Notes: generated by a model from the letters alone, not told the origin. A stretch of 64,000 nt of DNA from Caldilineaceae bacterium (GCA_022824025.1 JAJEBF010000024.1:1-64000); one strand, 5' to 3'; shown: positions 1-7,477, counted from the stretch's first letter. Translations and numbers: made by a program.

Positions 1-266
1 TCGGAGAGGCCCTGGGTGAGCTGGGTGAGGAGATCTTTGAGATGTTGGGGGATGCGTTTGTCGAGGCGGGCGGCGGTGGAGGAGTTTCTGCCGCCGCGGG
101 CGCGCCAGACGCTTGTGATGTGGGCGGGGGCGTGGGCGAAACAGTAGCCGTCGAACTGGTCGAGGCCGCGGGCCTTGCAGGGCGAGCCGTCGCGTTTTAT
201 GCTTTTGCAGGGTGGTTTACATTGGGGCTTGGTGGGGGCGTGCGCGTGCGCGCAGAGGTCGTTCAT
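1..266 (-). CDS. Cys/His-rich small protein, 3' end cut by window edge
   Basis: This reading frame starts with ATG at 266 on the minus strand and stays open to the window edge, so at least 88 residues are visible. A purine-rich AAGGA lies about nine bases upstream of the ATG and supports this start. The N-terminal third carries a Cys/His cluster: CKPPC, then a C-x9-C-x11-C-x2-H arrangement (KRDGSPCKARG ... GYCFAHAP), which resembles small zinc-ribbon-like proteins. A tail follows with a run of Arg/Lys and a predicted helix ending in LKDLLTQLTQGL. I do not recognise a specific family and assign no function. A metal-binding or nucleic-acid-binding role is inference from the Cys/His pattern. No other gene lies in the following 1.2 kb. 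Confidence 0.7.
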   Translation of the reverse strand, partial: MNDLCAHAHAPTKPQCKPPCKSIKRDGSPCKARGLDQFDGYCFAHAPAHITSVWRARGGRNSSTAARLDKRIPQHLKDLLTQLTQGLS

Positions 267-430
267 GGTGTGATGTCCTTGTTACGGGGTGCTGCCCGAG
301 AGCCGGCCGGTTGGCTGGCGCGGGCGGGGCGGTTGGTTGGTGTCGGGGGAGATCACACAAACGCGAGGATTTGTATGAACAGCATGGAACAAGTGTACTT
401 GATCATGCGCGCCGTGTCAAGGGGTAAATT

Positions 431-658
431 AGGACGGGTGCAGTCCGGCGTTGGGGTGCTCAGGCGAATCGTGTGGCAGATTTCAGTGTTAATTCGCAGA
501 GGTAGCGTGTAACTCGCCCCCAGTGTGGACTGCACGCATGAGGACGGGTGCAGTCCTGATTTGGGGTTATCAGGAGAAGCGTGTGGCAGATTTCAGTGTT
601 AATTCCCAGAGGTAGCCTGAAACTCGCCCCCATTTTGGACTGCACCCATTAGGACGGG
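431..658. repeat. 110-bp tandem direct repeat, two full units plus a start of a third
   Basis: Unit 1 is 431-540 and unit 2 is 541-650, both exactly 110 bp. A third unit begins at 651 but is replaced after eight bases by a different G-rich repeat. At the unit junction, GGACTGCAC (527-535) and GTGCAGTCC (548-556) form a perfect 9-bp inverted repeat with a 12-base loop, so the unit boundary is palindromic. Both units contain GTGTGGCAGATTTCAGTGTT unchanged. Confidence 0.85.
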
Positions 659-760
659 GATTTTTGTCTGAACGGGGATTTGGGGGGATTGAGGGGATTA
701 GGGGGATTAGGGCCAACGGCGAACGGCAAGATCTTTTGATCCACGGAGGGGCATGGAGAA
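651..760. repeat. G-rich dispersed repeat, copy 1
   Basis: This segment begins at TTTTTGTCTGAACGGGG and carries GGGG/GGGGGG/GGGG/GGGGG/GGG tracts separated by 4-5 base ATT-type linkers, including TTAGGG-like steps. It ends with AACGGCAAGATC and a CCACGGAGGGG motif. The same order of motifs recurs at 47430-47770 and 51810-51945. Five closely spaced G tracts make G-quadruplex formation likely (inference). Confidence 0.8.
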
Positions 761-904
761 GGGAAGAGGAACTGCGGGGGAACTGGAGGTGGTGGTCAGT
801 GGGTGGCGGGACTGGGGGGAGGCGTCGTGGGGGTTGGTTTCACGTTTGTGGCGTGCGGGGCGCCCCCTTTGGTTTGCGCGGGCGGGGGGTGCGGCGCGGT
901 TACC

Positions 905-962
905 AAGGGGGACATTGCGGGGGGAATCCCCCCGCACAAGGGAGGGCCGAAGGCCCGACCTC
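905..962. repeat. Two-hairpin palindromic element, copy 1
   Basis: A perfect hairpin GCGGGGGGA (917-925) / TCCCCCCGC (927-935) is followed by a second short hairpin GGGCC-GAA-GGCCC near 944-956. The core GGGGACATTGCGGGGGGAAT recurs with one change at 14281-14300, where the second hairpin has different sequence but the same pairing. This resembles a small non-coding repeat element. Confidence 0.7.
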
Positions 963-969
963 ACAGAAC

Positions 970-1118
970 TGCAGTGGGCAGTGGATAGTGGGCAGTGGAT
1001 AGTGGGCAGTGGGCAGTGGGCAGTGGGCAGTGGGCAGTGGGCAGTGGGCAGTGGGTAGTGGGCAGTGGGTAGTGGGCAGTGGGTAGCGGGCAGTGGGTAG
1101 TGGGCAGTGGTCAGTGGC
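970..1118. repeat. Heptanucleotide tandem array (GGGCAGT-type)
   Basis: About twenty copies of a 7-base unit, mostly GGGCAGT with GGATAGT, GGGTAGT and GGGTAGC variants, run without interruption. Variants alternate towards the right end, which suggests decay or higher-order duplication. Its minus-strand translation is a repetitive Pro-Leu-Pro-Thr-Ala-His peptide and is not a gene. A short related array is at 63647-63682. Confidence 0.9.
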
Positions 1119-1189
1119 GACGGCACTTGGACTGGTTGGGGACGCGAATTGGCTCTTGTTTAGTCGTTACCTGAGGCGTACGAAAGGTC

Positions 1190-1230
1190 ACCCGCTTCTC
1201 CTGATAACCCCAAATCCGGACTGCACCCCT
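1190..1230. repeat. Inverted partial copy of the 110-bp repeat
   Basis: The reverse complement of this stretch reads GGGGTGCAGTCCGGATTTGG and continues GGTTATCAGGAGAAGCG. It matches the start of the unit at 541 with only a few changes. It is therefore an inverted fragment that closes the repeat nest on the right. Confidence 0.75.
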
Positions 1231-1468
1231 GAAGACTAGCACGAGGATTCGAGGCAGTTCTACATTTTGATTCTACGCTGTTCGGGCTCGAACGAAGTGC
1301 CGGCGGTCCTCAGAATGGGAGAACGTTGTGGTTCTGTATTCAGCACGGTGACGTCGTTTCCAGCCGTCGCGTTTATTTTTTGCCGGTTTTCAGCAGCCCT
1401 GGTGTATGATCAGCCTGGTTTGTGCAACGTCGTGTTTGGCGCAGGGGATGTTGATGGAGAGCGACGGG

Positions 1469-2560
1469 ATGAAACGAACTCGACTTTACGAGCGACATGT
1501 AGAATTGGGCGGACGCATGGTGCCGTTTGCCGGTTACGAGTTGCCGGTGCAGTATGCGGCTGGACCCAACAGAGAACACCGCAGCGTGCGAACGGCTGCA
1601 GGCGTATTTGACATTGACCATATGGGTCAGTTTGCGCTCAGCGGCAAGGACGCGCTGCCCTATCTCCAGTATGTACAGGTGGCAGACGCGGCGTCTCTGG
1701 CTGAATGGGAAGCCCGCTACAGCCTGCTCTGCTATGATGACGGCACGATCGTTGATGACATTTTCCTTTATCGACTGCCCGAAAAATGGCTGATCGTCGT
1801 CAACGCGGCCAACCGCGAAAAGGATTTCGCCTGGTTGCAGAGTTTTACACACGGCTTTGAGGTTGAGCTGACGGACATATCGGACGAGACCTACATGCTG
1901 GCCGTGCAGGGCCCAAAGGCAGCCGCGATTCTGGACAGGATGAGTGATGCTGAGGTAGCTGCCGCGCCGGCCCGCTCAGCGCTGCGGGCCGAGGTGGGCG
2001 GCGTCGAGATGCTCATGGGGAGGACCGGTTACACGGGCGAGGACGGTTTCGAACTCTACCTGCCCGCGGACAAGGCAGTGGCCTTTTGGGATGCGCTGCT
2101 GGAAGAAGGGGCTCGAGAGGGGCTGCTGCCCTGCGGCCTTGCCTCCCGCGACAGCTTGCGTTTCGAGGCGTGCATGTCACTCTATGGGCACGAAATCGAC
2201 GCCAAGACCAATCCCTTTGAGGCGCGGCTCGGCTGGGTTGTCGCGCTGGAGAAGCCGTCTTTCCTGGGCCGCAACGCGCTCTTGAAAGTGAAATTGGAGG
2301 GCACAGAGCGGATTCTTGTGGCTTTCGAGATGATTGAGAAAGCAGTTCCCAGGGAGCGCCATCAGATCATTGGTCTTGACGGCACGGTGGCCGGGCATGT
2401 CACGACCGGGATGAAGAGCCCGACGTTGGACAGTTTTATCGGGCTGGGATATTTGCCGCGGGGTATGCACCGCCTTGGATCGGAGATTCACATACTGATT
2501 CGGGGCAGGCCGCGCAGGGCACGCGTTTGCAGACGCCCTTTCTACAGGTCGCGTCGGTAA
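1469..2560 (+). CDS. gcvT: GcvT-like aminomethyltransferase (glycine cleavage T family)
   Basis: The product is about 363 residues, the usual length of the T protein, which in glycine cleavage transfers the methylene unit from aminomethyl-lipoyl-H protein to tetrahydrofolate. Family hallmarks are visible: RTRLYERHVELGGRMVPFAG at the N-terminus, HMGQF, the folate-site region GRTGYTGEDGFELY, LRFEACMSLYGHEID, and the C-terminal IRGRPRRARV..PFY. ATG 1469 has GGAG nine bases upstream; in-frame ATGs at 1448 and 1454 with AGGGG in front are alternatives. No gcvH or gcvP lies nearby, so it may act on another N-methyl or folate-linked substrate, as many stand-alone GcvT paralogues do. The exact substrate is therefore uncertain. 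Confidence 0.88.
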   Translation: MKRTRLYERHVELGGRMVPFAGYELPVQYAAGPNREHRSVRTAAGVFDIDHMGQFALSGKDALPYLQYVQVADAASLAEWEARYSLLCYDDGTIVDDIFLYRLPEKWLIVVNAANREKDFAWLQSFTHGFEVELTDISDETYMLAVQGPKAAAILDRMSDAEVAAAPARSALRAEVGGVEMLMGRTGYTGEDGFELYLPADKAVAFWDALLEEGAREGLLPCGLASRDSLRFEACMSLYGHEIDAKTNPFEARLGWVVALEKPSFLGRNALLKVKLEGTERILVAFEMIEKAVPRERHQIIGLDGTVAGHVTTGMKSPTLDSFIGLGYLPRGMHRLGSEIHILIRGRPRRARVCRRPFYRSRR

Positions 2561-2635
2561 CAAGGAAAGGCATCTGAGCGCGCAGATTCAGGCAGAGATA
2601 ATCGTTGTCTTCACTGAGTCGAGCGCCTCTCTTGA

Positions 2636-2650
2636 CAGATCGCTGATCTG
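2636..2650. promoter_or_regulatory. Palindromic operator overlapping the hicAB -35
   Basis: CAGATC-GCT-GATCTG is a perfect 6-bp inverted repeat with a 3-base spacer. Its right arm overlaps the first bases of the -35 hexamer at 2648. HicB just downstream ends in a ribbon-helix-helix-like segment, so autorepression through this site is a natural inference. Confidence 0.6.
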
Positions 2651-2676
2651 ACAGCAATCAGGCAAGGTGCTAGAAT
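2648..2676 (+). promoter_or_regulatory. Promoter of hicAB
   Basis: CTGACA (2648-2653) and TAGAAT (2671-2676) are separated by exactly 17 bases, each one mismatch from the sigma-70-type consensus. The predicted transcription start falls at about 2682-2684, which is at the hicA ATG. No Shine-Dalgarno sequence precedes that ATG, so the transcript may be leaderless. Confidence 0.6.
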
Positions 2677-2683
2677 CCTCCGC

Positions 2684-2872
2684 ATGGAGTTGCGAAGAGA
2701 GAGGGTCGCAAGGCGGCTGGAACGGGAAGGCTGGGTCTTGCAAAGACACGGGGCGAGCCATGACATCTATCGGCATCCTCGCATTTCAGGAATCATAACG
2801 CTTCCCCGTCACCGAACTCTCTCTCCGGGAGTGGCTCGATCGATTGCCAAGAAGGCTGGCTGGGAGGTCTAA
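2684..2872 (+). CDS. hicA: HicA-type mRNA interferase toxin
   Basis: The 62-residue product has the compact double-stranded-RNA-binding fold signature of HicA toxins: RVARRLEREGWVLQRHGASH with the catalytic His in G-x-S-H, then YRHP, a PRHR strand and LSPGVARSIAKKAGW. HicA cleaves mRNA when not neutralised by HicB. The start at 2684 is set by family length and by the promoter immediately upstream; there is no Shine-Dalgarno sequence, which fits a leaderless mRNA. The stop TAA (2870-2872) directly abuts the hicB GTG, so the pair is one operon. The toxin appears intact. Confidence 0.9.
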   Translation: MELRRERVARRLEREGWVLQRHGASHDIYRHPRISGIITLPRHRTLSPGVARSIAKKAGWEV

Positions 2873-3262
2873 GTGAGGTATCCAGCACTAATCGACGGTG
2901 AAATGGGCGCATACGGTATCGTGTTCCCAGACATAGAGGGCGTTGCGGCTATGGGAGAGACTTTGGATGAAGTAATCCTGAACGGAGCCGCAGTACTACA
3001 AGACTACGCCATAGAAGCGGAGCGAGATGGGCTTGAGCTTGTTCTTCCCAGCGCATTGGAGGATGTTGAGGTTCCGGCAGGCTGCATCTTGACGTCCGTC
3101 GTCCTGGTCCCTTCCACGCCAGACAAGCCAAGTGTAAGGCTGAACATCTCAATGGACGCGGGAATTGCCGATTACATCGCCTCAGAGTCTAAACGGCGCG
3201 GCATTTCGCGGAGGACATACCTGGAGCGGTTGGTGCGCCATACTGCTCAGGTTGGTGTGTAG
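2873..3262 (+). CDS. hicB: HicB-type antitoxin with ribbon-helix-helix C-terminus
   Basis: The 129-residue product starts with GTG at 2873, with GGGAGG five bases upstream inside the hicA end. Residues 1-60 form the partial RNase-H-like HicB domain: MRYPALIDGEMGAYGIVFPD, then IEGVAAMGETLDEVILNGAA. Residues about 90-125 (SVRLNISMDAGIADYIASES, then KRRGISRRTYLERLVRH) look like a ribbon-helix-helix DNA-binding segment. It would bind and neutralise HicA and probably represses the shared promoter at the palindrome 2636-2650. Both genes look complete, so this is a functional-looking type II module. Confidence 0.9.
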   Translation: MRYPALIDGEMGAYGIVFPDIEGVAAMGETLDEVILNGAAVLQDYAIEAERDGLELVLPSALEDVEVPAGCILTSVVLVPSTPDKPSVRLNISMDAGIADYIASESKRRGISRRTYLERLVRHTAQVGV

Positions 3263-3379
3263 CGCCCGGGCGTGCGTCGAAAATGGTGTAGCCCTCAACT
3301 TTGCTGGGCGCTGCCTCGATGCAGGGGTAGGTTTACCCTGTAACAGGCGGCAACAGCTGACAGAATCAAGGGAGACAGA

Positions 3380-3694
3380 ATGGCAATTGAACACGCAGAA
3401 CCAGGAAAGGTCGTTGACCTCAACACATTTGGCGGCACGGCATCGACGGCAGTCGTCAAAGAGGACAAATTTGAGACGATTCGAGTCTACCTCGGCCCGG
3501 GCAAGAAGATCCCGCCGCACAAAGTTGACGGGCCGATTACGGTGCACTGCCTCAGCGGACGTTGCACGTTCTTCGTGGGGGATGAACCGCGAGAGCTTGT
3601 TCCAGGTTCGTGGCTTTACCTGGAGGGAGGGGCCATGCACGCACTGGAGGCGGAGGAGGCGTGCGCCGTGTTGGTGACGATTCTGTTTGCGTGA
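3380..3694 (+). CDS. Small single-domain cupin protein
   Basis: The 104-residue product is a single cupin barrel. Residues about 40-70 hold a cupin-1-like motif (LGPGKKIPPHKVDGPITVHC, then LSGRCTFFVGDE) with one His of the usual metal ligands. The motif-2 region PGSWLYLEGGAMHALEAEE supplies a further His. AGGGAGACAGA directly precedes the ATG, a good ribosome binding site. The upstream 117 bases contain an imperfect inverted repeat around GGGGTAGGTTTACCC (about 3325-3340), a possible regulatory site. The substrate is not predictable; such proteins often bind metals or small acids or act as sugar/ligand sensors. It is probably independent of hicAB. Confidence 0.8.
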   Translation: MAIEHAEPGKVVDLNTFGGTASTAVVKEDKFETIRVYLGPGKKIPPHKVDGPITVHCLSGRCTFFVGDEPRELVPGSWLYLEGGAMHALEAEEACAVLVTILFA

Positions 3695-3743
3695 ACGGGG
3701 ACCCGCGACTGGGGAAATCTGAGGCGTTTCAGGCAAGGGGGCT

Positions 3744-4049
3744 TTAGGATTCTCTCGTATACCGGGAGTATCTTGCTTTGCGCGCCACCTCACGCTCCTC
3801 GGATTTGGAAAGAGATGGCTTGCCGTCGGCAAATGCACCATATAAATCATCCAGCGTCTTTTGTCGATGTATGGACAGGGCCTCATCGGCCATTTTCTCC
3901 AGCAGTTCCTCCGACTCGGGGCGGCTGAATAACTCGGCCCAGCGCTCCTCCGACTCTAGTTCGGCCAGCATAAGACGGGCAAACCTATCCTGTTCCTCTT
4001 GCGGCAACGCCGCGGCTCTTTCAAATGCCTGTTGAAGAAGCGGGGTCAT
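3744..4049 (-). CDS. Small acidic helical protein, antitoxin-like, no partner seen
   Basis: The 101-residue product begins MTPLLQQAFERAAALPQEEQ and continues with a charged helical segment containing RLMLAELESEERWAELFSR. This resembles short antitoxin-like proteins that are usually encoded beside a PIN or RelE-type toxin. AGGAGGTG lies eight bases upstream of ATG 4049, which decides the start; an upstream in-frame start would add 19 residues with no ribosome site. No toxin gene is adjacent: the neighbours are a cupin (convergent) and an oxidoreductase. The gene therefore looks like an orphan antitoxin or an unrelated small regulator. The family link is tentative. Confidence 0.6.
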   Translation of the reverse strand: MTPLLQQAFERAAALPQEEQDRFARLMLAELESEERWAELFSRPESEELLEKMADEALSIHRQKTLDDLYGAFADGKPSLSKSEEREVARKARYSRYTRES

Positions 4050-4117
4050 CTTTCCGACACCTCCTACTCGACGAACCTGTCGAAGGTCCGTCTCCAATGA
4101 TTCCAAATTGCGCGCGT

Positions 4118-4123
4118 ATTATA
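4118..4123 (-). promoter_or_regulatory. Perfect -10 element upstream of the small protein gene
   Basis: The minus strand reads GGTG-TATAAT-ACGCG, a perfect -10 hexamer about 70 bases upstream of ATG 4049. No good -35 is found 16-18 bases further upstream. A very similar GGTG-TATACT-ATG sits at 7472-7477. Confidence 0.4.
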
Positions 4124-4230
4124 CACCATGCAGCCAAGCTGCGCGGGCGAAGTCCAAGTTGAGCTCGCGTGGGCGGTTTCCTCATGAACAGAGTCCTTCA
4201 GATTGACGATCTGTCACTTAGCAGTGAGCC

Positions 4231-5223
4231 TCACAACCGCAACTCCTGCGTCTTGCCGGTGCGGATCGCCTCGAATGCTTTGAGCACCATTGCAGTCGCG
4301 CGCGTGCCGTCACGAGGGCCGATTGGCGGCTCGGTATCGTCCAGCAGGCACGCGGCCCAGGCTTGCAGTTCACCCTGCGTACCCTCCGGATCGGATGAGG
4401 CTGGGGGCGGCAGCTCTTCAACCGCCAGCGAGTCGACTTCGCAGCCGCCGAATGTGACCTTGTGGCAGCGGTCGTGAAGCGTGGCCGTACGCTGGCCGTC
4501 GAGCACCTCGAAAAAGAACTTGGACGTGTAGCGGGCATCTCCGCTGTCGCCGGCGATGATGGATGCGATGCTGCCGTTTTCGAACTGTACCGAGACGGCG
4601 GCGTTGTCGACCAGCCCAATCTCCGGGTGGGTCAGCGCGCCGCCGGCCGCGCTGATGAGGACCGGCTCCGATTCGTTGAGCCAGTAGACGAGGTCGAAGG
4701 CATGGCAGCCGTTTGAGAGGACGGGGCCGCCGCCCCGTTCAGGCGTCAGCGCCCACCCCTTCATGTTGGGATGCAGGCTCTGGCCAACGGTAACCAGGGG
4801 TTTTGGGATGAGTTCCTTTACCTTGGCGACCAGCGGGGCGAAGCGAAACTTGAAGCCCATCATCAGTTTTACACCGGCTTTGGCGACCGCCTCCTCGATC
4901 TCCAGGCACTCTTCGATTGTCAGCGCCATCGGTTTTTCGAGAAATATATGCTTGCCCGCTGCCGCCGCCTGGACGGCAAAGGGCGTGTGCGAGTCATGAT
5001 GGGTGGCGATCAGTACGGCGTCAATGCTGTCGTCGTCCCACACGGTTTCGACGTCGGTCGTGTGGTAGTTGCCGCCGAACTCGTTGAGGGCGCCGGCGGC
5101 CGCCTCTTCGAGGACATCGACATAGGCCGTGAAGTTCAACGCCGGCACGTCGCGGGCTCTGCGCATGTGGCTGCGCCCCATTCCACCGCAACCGATCAGG
5201 GCCATATTGACTGAAGCCGTCAT
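4231..5223 (-). CDS. Gfo/Idh/MocA-family NAD(P)-dependent oxidoreductase
   Basis: The 330-residue product has the two-domain layout of the family. An N-terminal Rossmann fold shows MALIGCGGMGRSHMRR, DAVLIATHHDSH and the conserved EKPMALTIEE cofactor-site motif. The C-terminal substrate domain shows GGGPVLSNGCHAFDLVYWL, the equivalent of the catalytic G-D-x-H-D region. Such enzymes oxidise or reduce sugars, inositols or sugar acids in the cytoplasm. AAGGAAACCACT before ATG 5223 supports this start. It heads a minus-strand group with the M24 peptidase and an SDR, separated by 40-60 bases, so co-transcription is plausible. The substrate cannot be read from sequence. Confidence 0.9.
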   Translation of the reverse strand: MTASVNMALIGCGGMGRSHMRRARDVPALNFTAYVDVLEEAAAGALNEFGGNYHTTDVETVWDDDSIDAVLIATHHDSHTPFAVQAAAAGKHIFLEKPMALTIEECLEIEEAVAKAGVKLMMGFKFRFAPLVAKVKELIPKPLVTVGQSLHPNMKGWALTPERGGGPVLSNGCHAFDLVYWLNESEPVLISAAGGALTHPEIGLVDNAAVSVQFENGSIASIIAGDSGDARYTSKFFFEVLDGQRTATLHDRCHKVTFGGCEVDSLAVEELPPPASSDPEGTQGELQAWAACLLDDTEPPIGPRDGTRATAMVLKAFEAIRTGKTQELRL

Positions 5224-5286
5224 AGTGGTTTCCTTAAGTTTTTTTTGGAGTTCCAACAGGTCGAACGGCTGATGGCACTGCGTTGG

Positions 5287-6537
5287 CTACGATGGATCGA
5301 TGATGACAGGCAGGCGCCTATGTTGTTCAATGAGGGGCCTGCTTCCATGTGAGGTCACGACATAGGACCGCTCGATATGGAGAGAGCCGACGCCGGGCAT
5401 GAAGAGGGGGGCTTCCAGGTTGAGGACCATGTCCGTTTCGAGGACCAGATCAGAGGGAAGGTCGACGCAGTCGTCCTGGATGCGGAGACCGTTGTCGGGT
5501 ACGAGGATCGGGTAGTCGCGTACTTCGAGGCCGACACCGTGGCCATGCGGGAAGGAGCCGGTGATGTTGCGGTCGTGCAGGGCCTGATTCATGGCGTCGG
5601 CGATGTCGGACGCCTTTGCGCCGGGCCGGAGCGCCTCTTCGCCGGCTTCGATGCAGGCGTGCAGGGCTGCGTGGCGCATGCTCAACTCGTCCGGCAGTTC
5701 CCGCATCGCGAGAGTCGTGCCGGTATCGGAGAAGCACTGGCGATAGATGCACCCGAAATCGACGTAGAGAACGTCTCCGGCGGTGAGCCGGTGGTTGGTC
5801 TCGGTCGCGATGCCAAGGCCGTGGACGCCGAAGGCATAGTGGTCGAAATCGGCGCCCTGACTTGCCGCGTGCGACCGGTAATGTTCCACCAGTTCAGAGA
5901 TGGGTTGACCGGGACGGGCGATCGCCAACGAATCCATGGCGGCCTGTTCGTTAATCTCTGCCGAACGGGTCAGGAGATGGATCTCCTCGGCGCTTTTCAC
6001 CATGCGAACCATGCGGATCAGGTCGGCGCAGTCTTTGAGAGAGGCACCCGGGAGCGCCCGCCTGATCTGGTCATTCGTTGCCGGTGGAAGGCCTTCCATT
6101 TCCAGACCGATGCGAGCGTTTGTCAGGCCGCGCTGGCGCAGGATACTGAGGAGCGCGTCGGTGGGGCCTGCGTTGTCGTGCTCTGCGCGGAGGAGGGCTT
6201 CGAGGCGGCGCAGGGGCTGCGGAAGTTCGCCGAGGGGCAAGGAATCGTCAATGCCGGCGCCGCCGAAGATGTGAAGGTCGGTTACCCACAGATCCGCGGC
6301 GTTGACAGCAAGGAGGGGATTGACGACGAGGGCGGGCTCGCCCTCCAGGGGAAGGACGGCGTAGGCCTGGGCCAGGTGGGCCGGCGCGCCGGGCGCCATC
6401 ATGAATTCTTTGAAAAGGCGATCGGTCCAGCAGTAGTAATCGGTGAAGTAGGTGATGTTGACGGGTGAAGTCGCGACCAGGACATCCAGTCCGTATTCTC
6501 GCATGTAATCTGCGGCGCGGGCGCGATTGAGAAGCAT
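5287..6537 (-). CDS. M24-family metallopeptidase (Xaa-Pro peptidase-like)
   Basis: The 416-residue product has an N-terminal creatinase/prolidase-like domain (YMREYGLDVLVATSPVNITY) and a C-terminal pita-bread catalytic domain. All five metal-ligand positions are visible: the two Asp in YVDFGCIYRQCFSDTG, His in FPHGHGVGLE, Glu in LNLEAPLF and Glu in LHIERSYV. AAAGGAGG six bases before ATG 6537 sets the start; a longer frame running to 6888 overlaps the next gene and is a shadow. Family members hydrolyse Xaa-Pro peptides or, in creatinase-like subgroups, small amidines. Its place between oxidoreductases of sugar metabolism leaves the substrate open. Confidence 0.9.
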   Translation of the reverse strand: MLLNRARAADYMREYGLDVLVATSPVNITYFTDYYCWTDRLFKEFMMAPGAPAHLAQAYAVLPLEGEPALVVNPLLAVNAADLWVTDLHIFGGAGIDDSLPLGELPQPLRRLEALLRAEHDNAGPTDALLSILRQRGLTNARIGLEMEGLPPATNDQIRRALPGASLKDCADLIRMVRMVKSAEEIHLLTRSAEINEQAAMDSLAIARPGQPISELVEHYRSHAASQGADFDHYAFGVHGLGIATETNHRLTAGDVLYVDFGCIYRQCFSDTGTTLAMRELPDELSMRHAALHACIEAGEEALRPGAKASDIADAMNQALHDRNITGSFPHGHGVGLEVRDYPILVPDNGLRIQDDCVDLPSDLVLETDMVLNLEAPLFMPGVGSLHIERSYVVTSHGSRPLIEQHRRLPVIIDPS

Positions 6538-6574
6538 GGTTTCCTCCTTTCGCAAGGCGCCAGGCGAAAACAGG

Positions 6575-7405
6575 TCAAAGGCCGGGCACGTAACCCTGTC
6601 CCCACTGTTCCTGGCGCGGGTCGCGGAAATCGCCTGAGAGTGGCATGATTGCCAGCATTCCGCCGTCGATGACGATAGTCTGGCCGACGATGTAGCGGCT
6701 TTCGTCGGAGGCAAGAAAGAGTGCGAGTTTGCCGATGTCTCGCGGCGCGCCGATAACGCCGGCCGGGATCGTGGAGGCGGCTTCCTGCTGGTCGAATTCG
6801 CCCAGCACCTTGAGGTGGTTCTCGACGAGAATCCAACCGGGCGCGATGGCGTTGACGCGCACGCCTTTTGTGGCGAGCTCGAGGGCAAGGACGCGGGTAA
6901 AGCCGACGATGGCGGCCTTGGTGCCGGCGTAAATCGTGTGCTCGGTCATGCCGGCAAAGGCATGGACCGAAGTAAGGTTGATGACGGCGCCGCCGCCCTG
7001 CTCGATCATAGTCGGGACCGCGGCCTGGGTCAGAAAGTACATGCCGCGGATGTTGACGTTGTAGAGCGTGTCGAACTGTTCGGGCGTGACATCGAGAAAG
7101 GGCTTGTTCATGGTGATGCCGGCGTTGTTCACGAGGACGTCAAGCCCGCCGAGGAAGTCGATTGCCTGCGCAGCCAGTTCCTTAACTTGTGCGATATCGG
7201 CCAAATCGGCCTGGAAGAGTTCTGCCGTGCCGCCGGCAGAGCGAATTTCGTCCACGGCGCTGGCCGCGCCGTCCGCGCTGTGGGCGTAGTGCAGCACGAC
7301 GGCGGCGCCCTCGCGTGCGAACTCCAGGGCGACGCCGCGGCCGATACCGGTGCCGGAGCCGGTTACGAGGACGCGCTGGCCCTCCATTTTTCGCGATTGG
7401 GTCAT
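6575..7405 (-). CDS. Short-chain dehydrogenase/reductase
   Basis: The 276-residue product is a classical SDR. It shows the cofactor motif VTGSGTGIGRGVALEF, the NNAGI motif, the Ser in INLTSVHAFAG and catalytic Tyr/Lys in YAGTKAA. The C-terminus ends in a GGM-type segment followed by a 20-residue tail. The pattern resembles glucose 1-dehydrogenase or 3-oxoacyl-ACP-reductase-like sugar SDRs. GGGAGGATAGAAA precedes ATG 7405. It is the first gene of a minus-strand group of three and is divergent from the epimerase gene at 7647, sharing a 240-bp regulatory region with it. The substrate is unknown. Confidence 0.9.
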   Translation of the reverse strand: MTQSRKMEGQRVLVTGSGTGIGRGVALEFAREGAAVVLHYAHSADGAASAVDEIRSAGGTAELFQADLADIAQVKELAAQAIDFLGGLDVLVNNAGITMNKPFLDVTPEQFDTLYNVNIRGMYFLTQAAVPTMIEQGGGAVINLTSVHAFAGMTEHTIYAGTKAAIVGFTRVLALELATKGVRVNAIAPGWILVENHLKVLGEFDQQEAASTIPAGVIGAPRDIGKLALFLASDESRYIVGQTIVIDGGMLAIMPLSGDFRDPRQEQWGQGYVPGL

Positions 7406-7471
7406 TTTCTATCCTCCCGGCGCGCGGCTGTTGGGCCAGGCATTGCGGGCAAAATCATGTGGACTGGGCAT

Positions 7472-7477
7472 AGTATA
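7472..7477 (-). promoter_or_regulatory. -10 element for the minus-strand SDR operon
   Basis: The minus strand reads GGTG-TATACT-ATGCCC, one mismatch from consensus, 67 bases upstream of ATG 7405. A poor -35 (TTAGCC) lies 17 bases further upstream. The surrounding bases resemble the -10 at 4118-4123. Confidence 0.4.

Larger units (their letters stand above)
267..1468. other. 1.2-kb gene-free repeat nest
   Basis: I see no convincing gene here. The stretch holds, in order, two and a bit copies of a 110-bp tandem repeat, one copy of a G-rich dispersed repeat, a palindromic two-hairpin element, a long GGGCAGT heptamer array, and an inverted partial copy of the 110-bp unit near 1190-1230. All long open frames here are low-complexity translations of the repeats. 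Confidence 0.7.

Noticed and set aside
431-658. Possible CRISPR array
   Set aside because: The units are contiguous 110-bp duplicates without unique spacers, and no cas genes are present.
707-1126. 139-residue open frame on the minus strand
   Set aside because: It is a translation of the heptamer array and G-rich repeat (Pro-Leu-Pro-Thr-Ala-His runs), not a gene.
5377-6468. 363-residue open frame opposite the M24 peptidase gene
   Set aside because: It lies on the opposite strand of a gene with all catalytic residues; GC-rich third-position bias creates such shadows.
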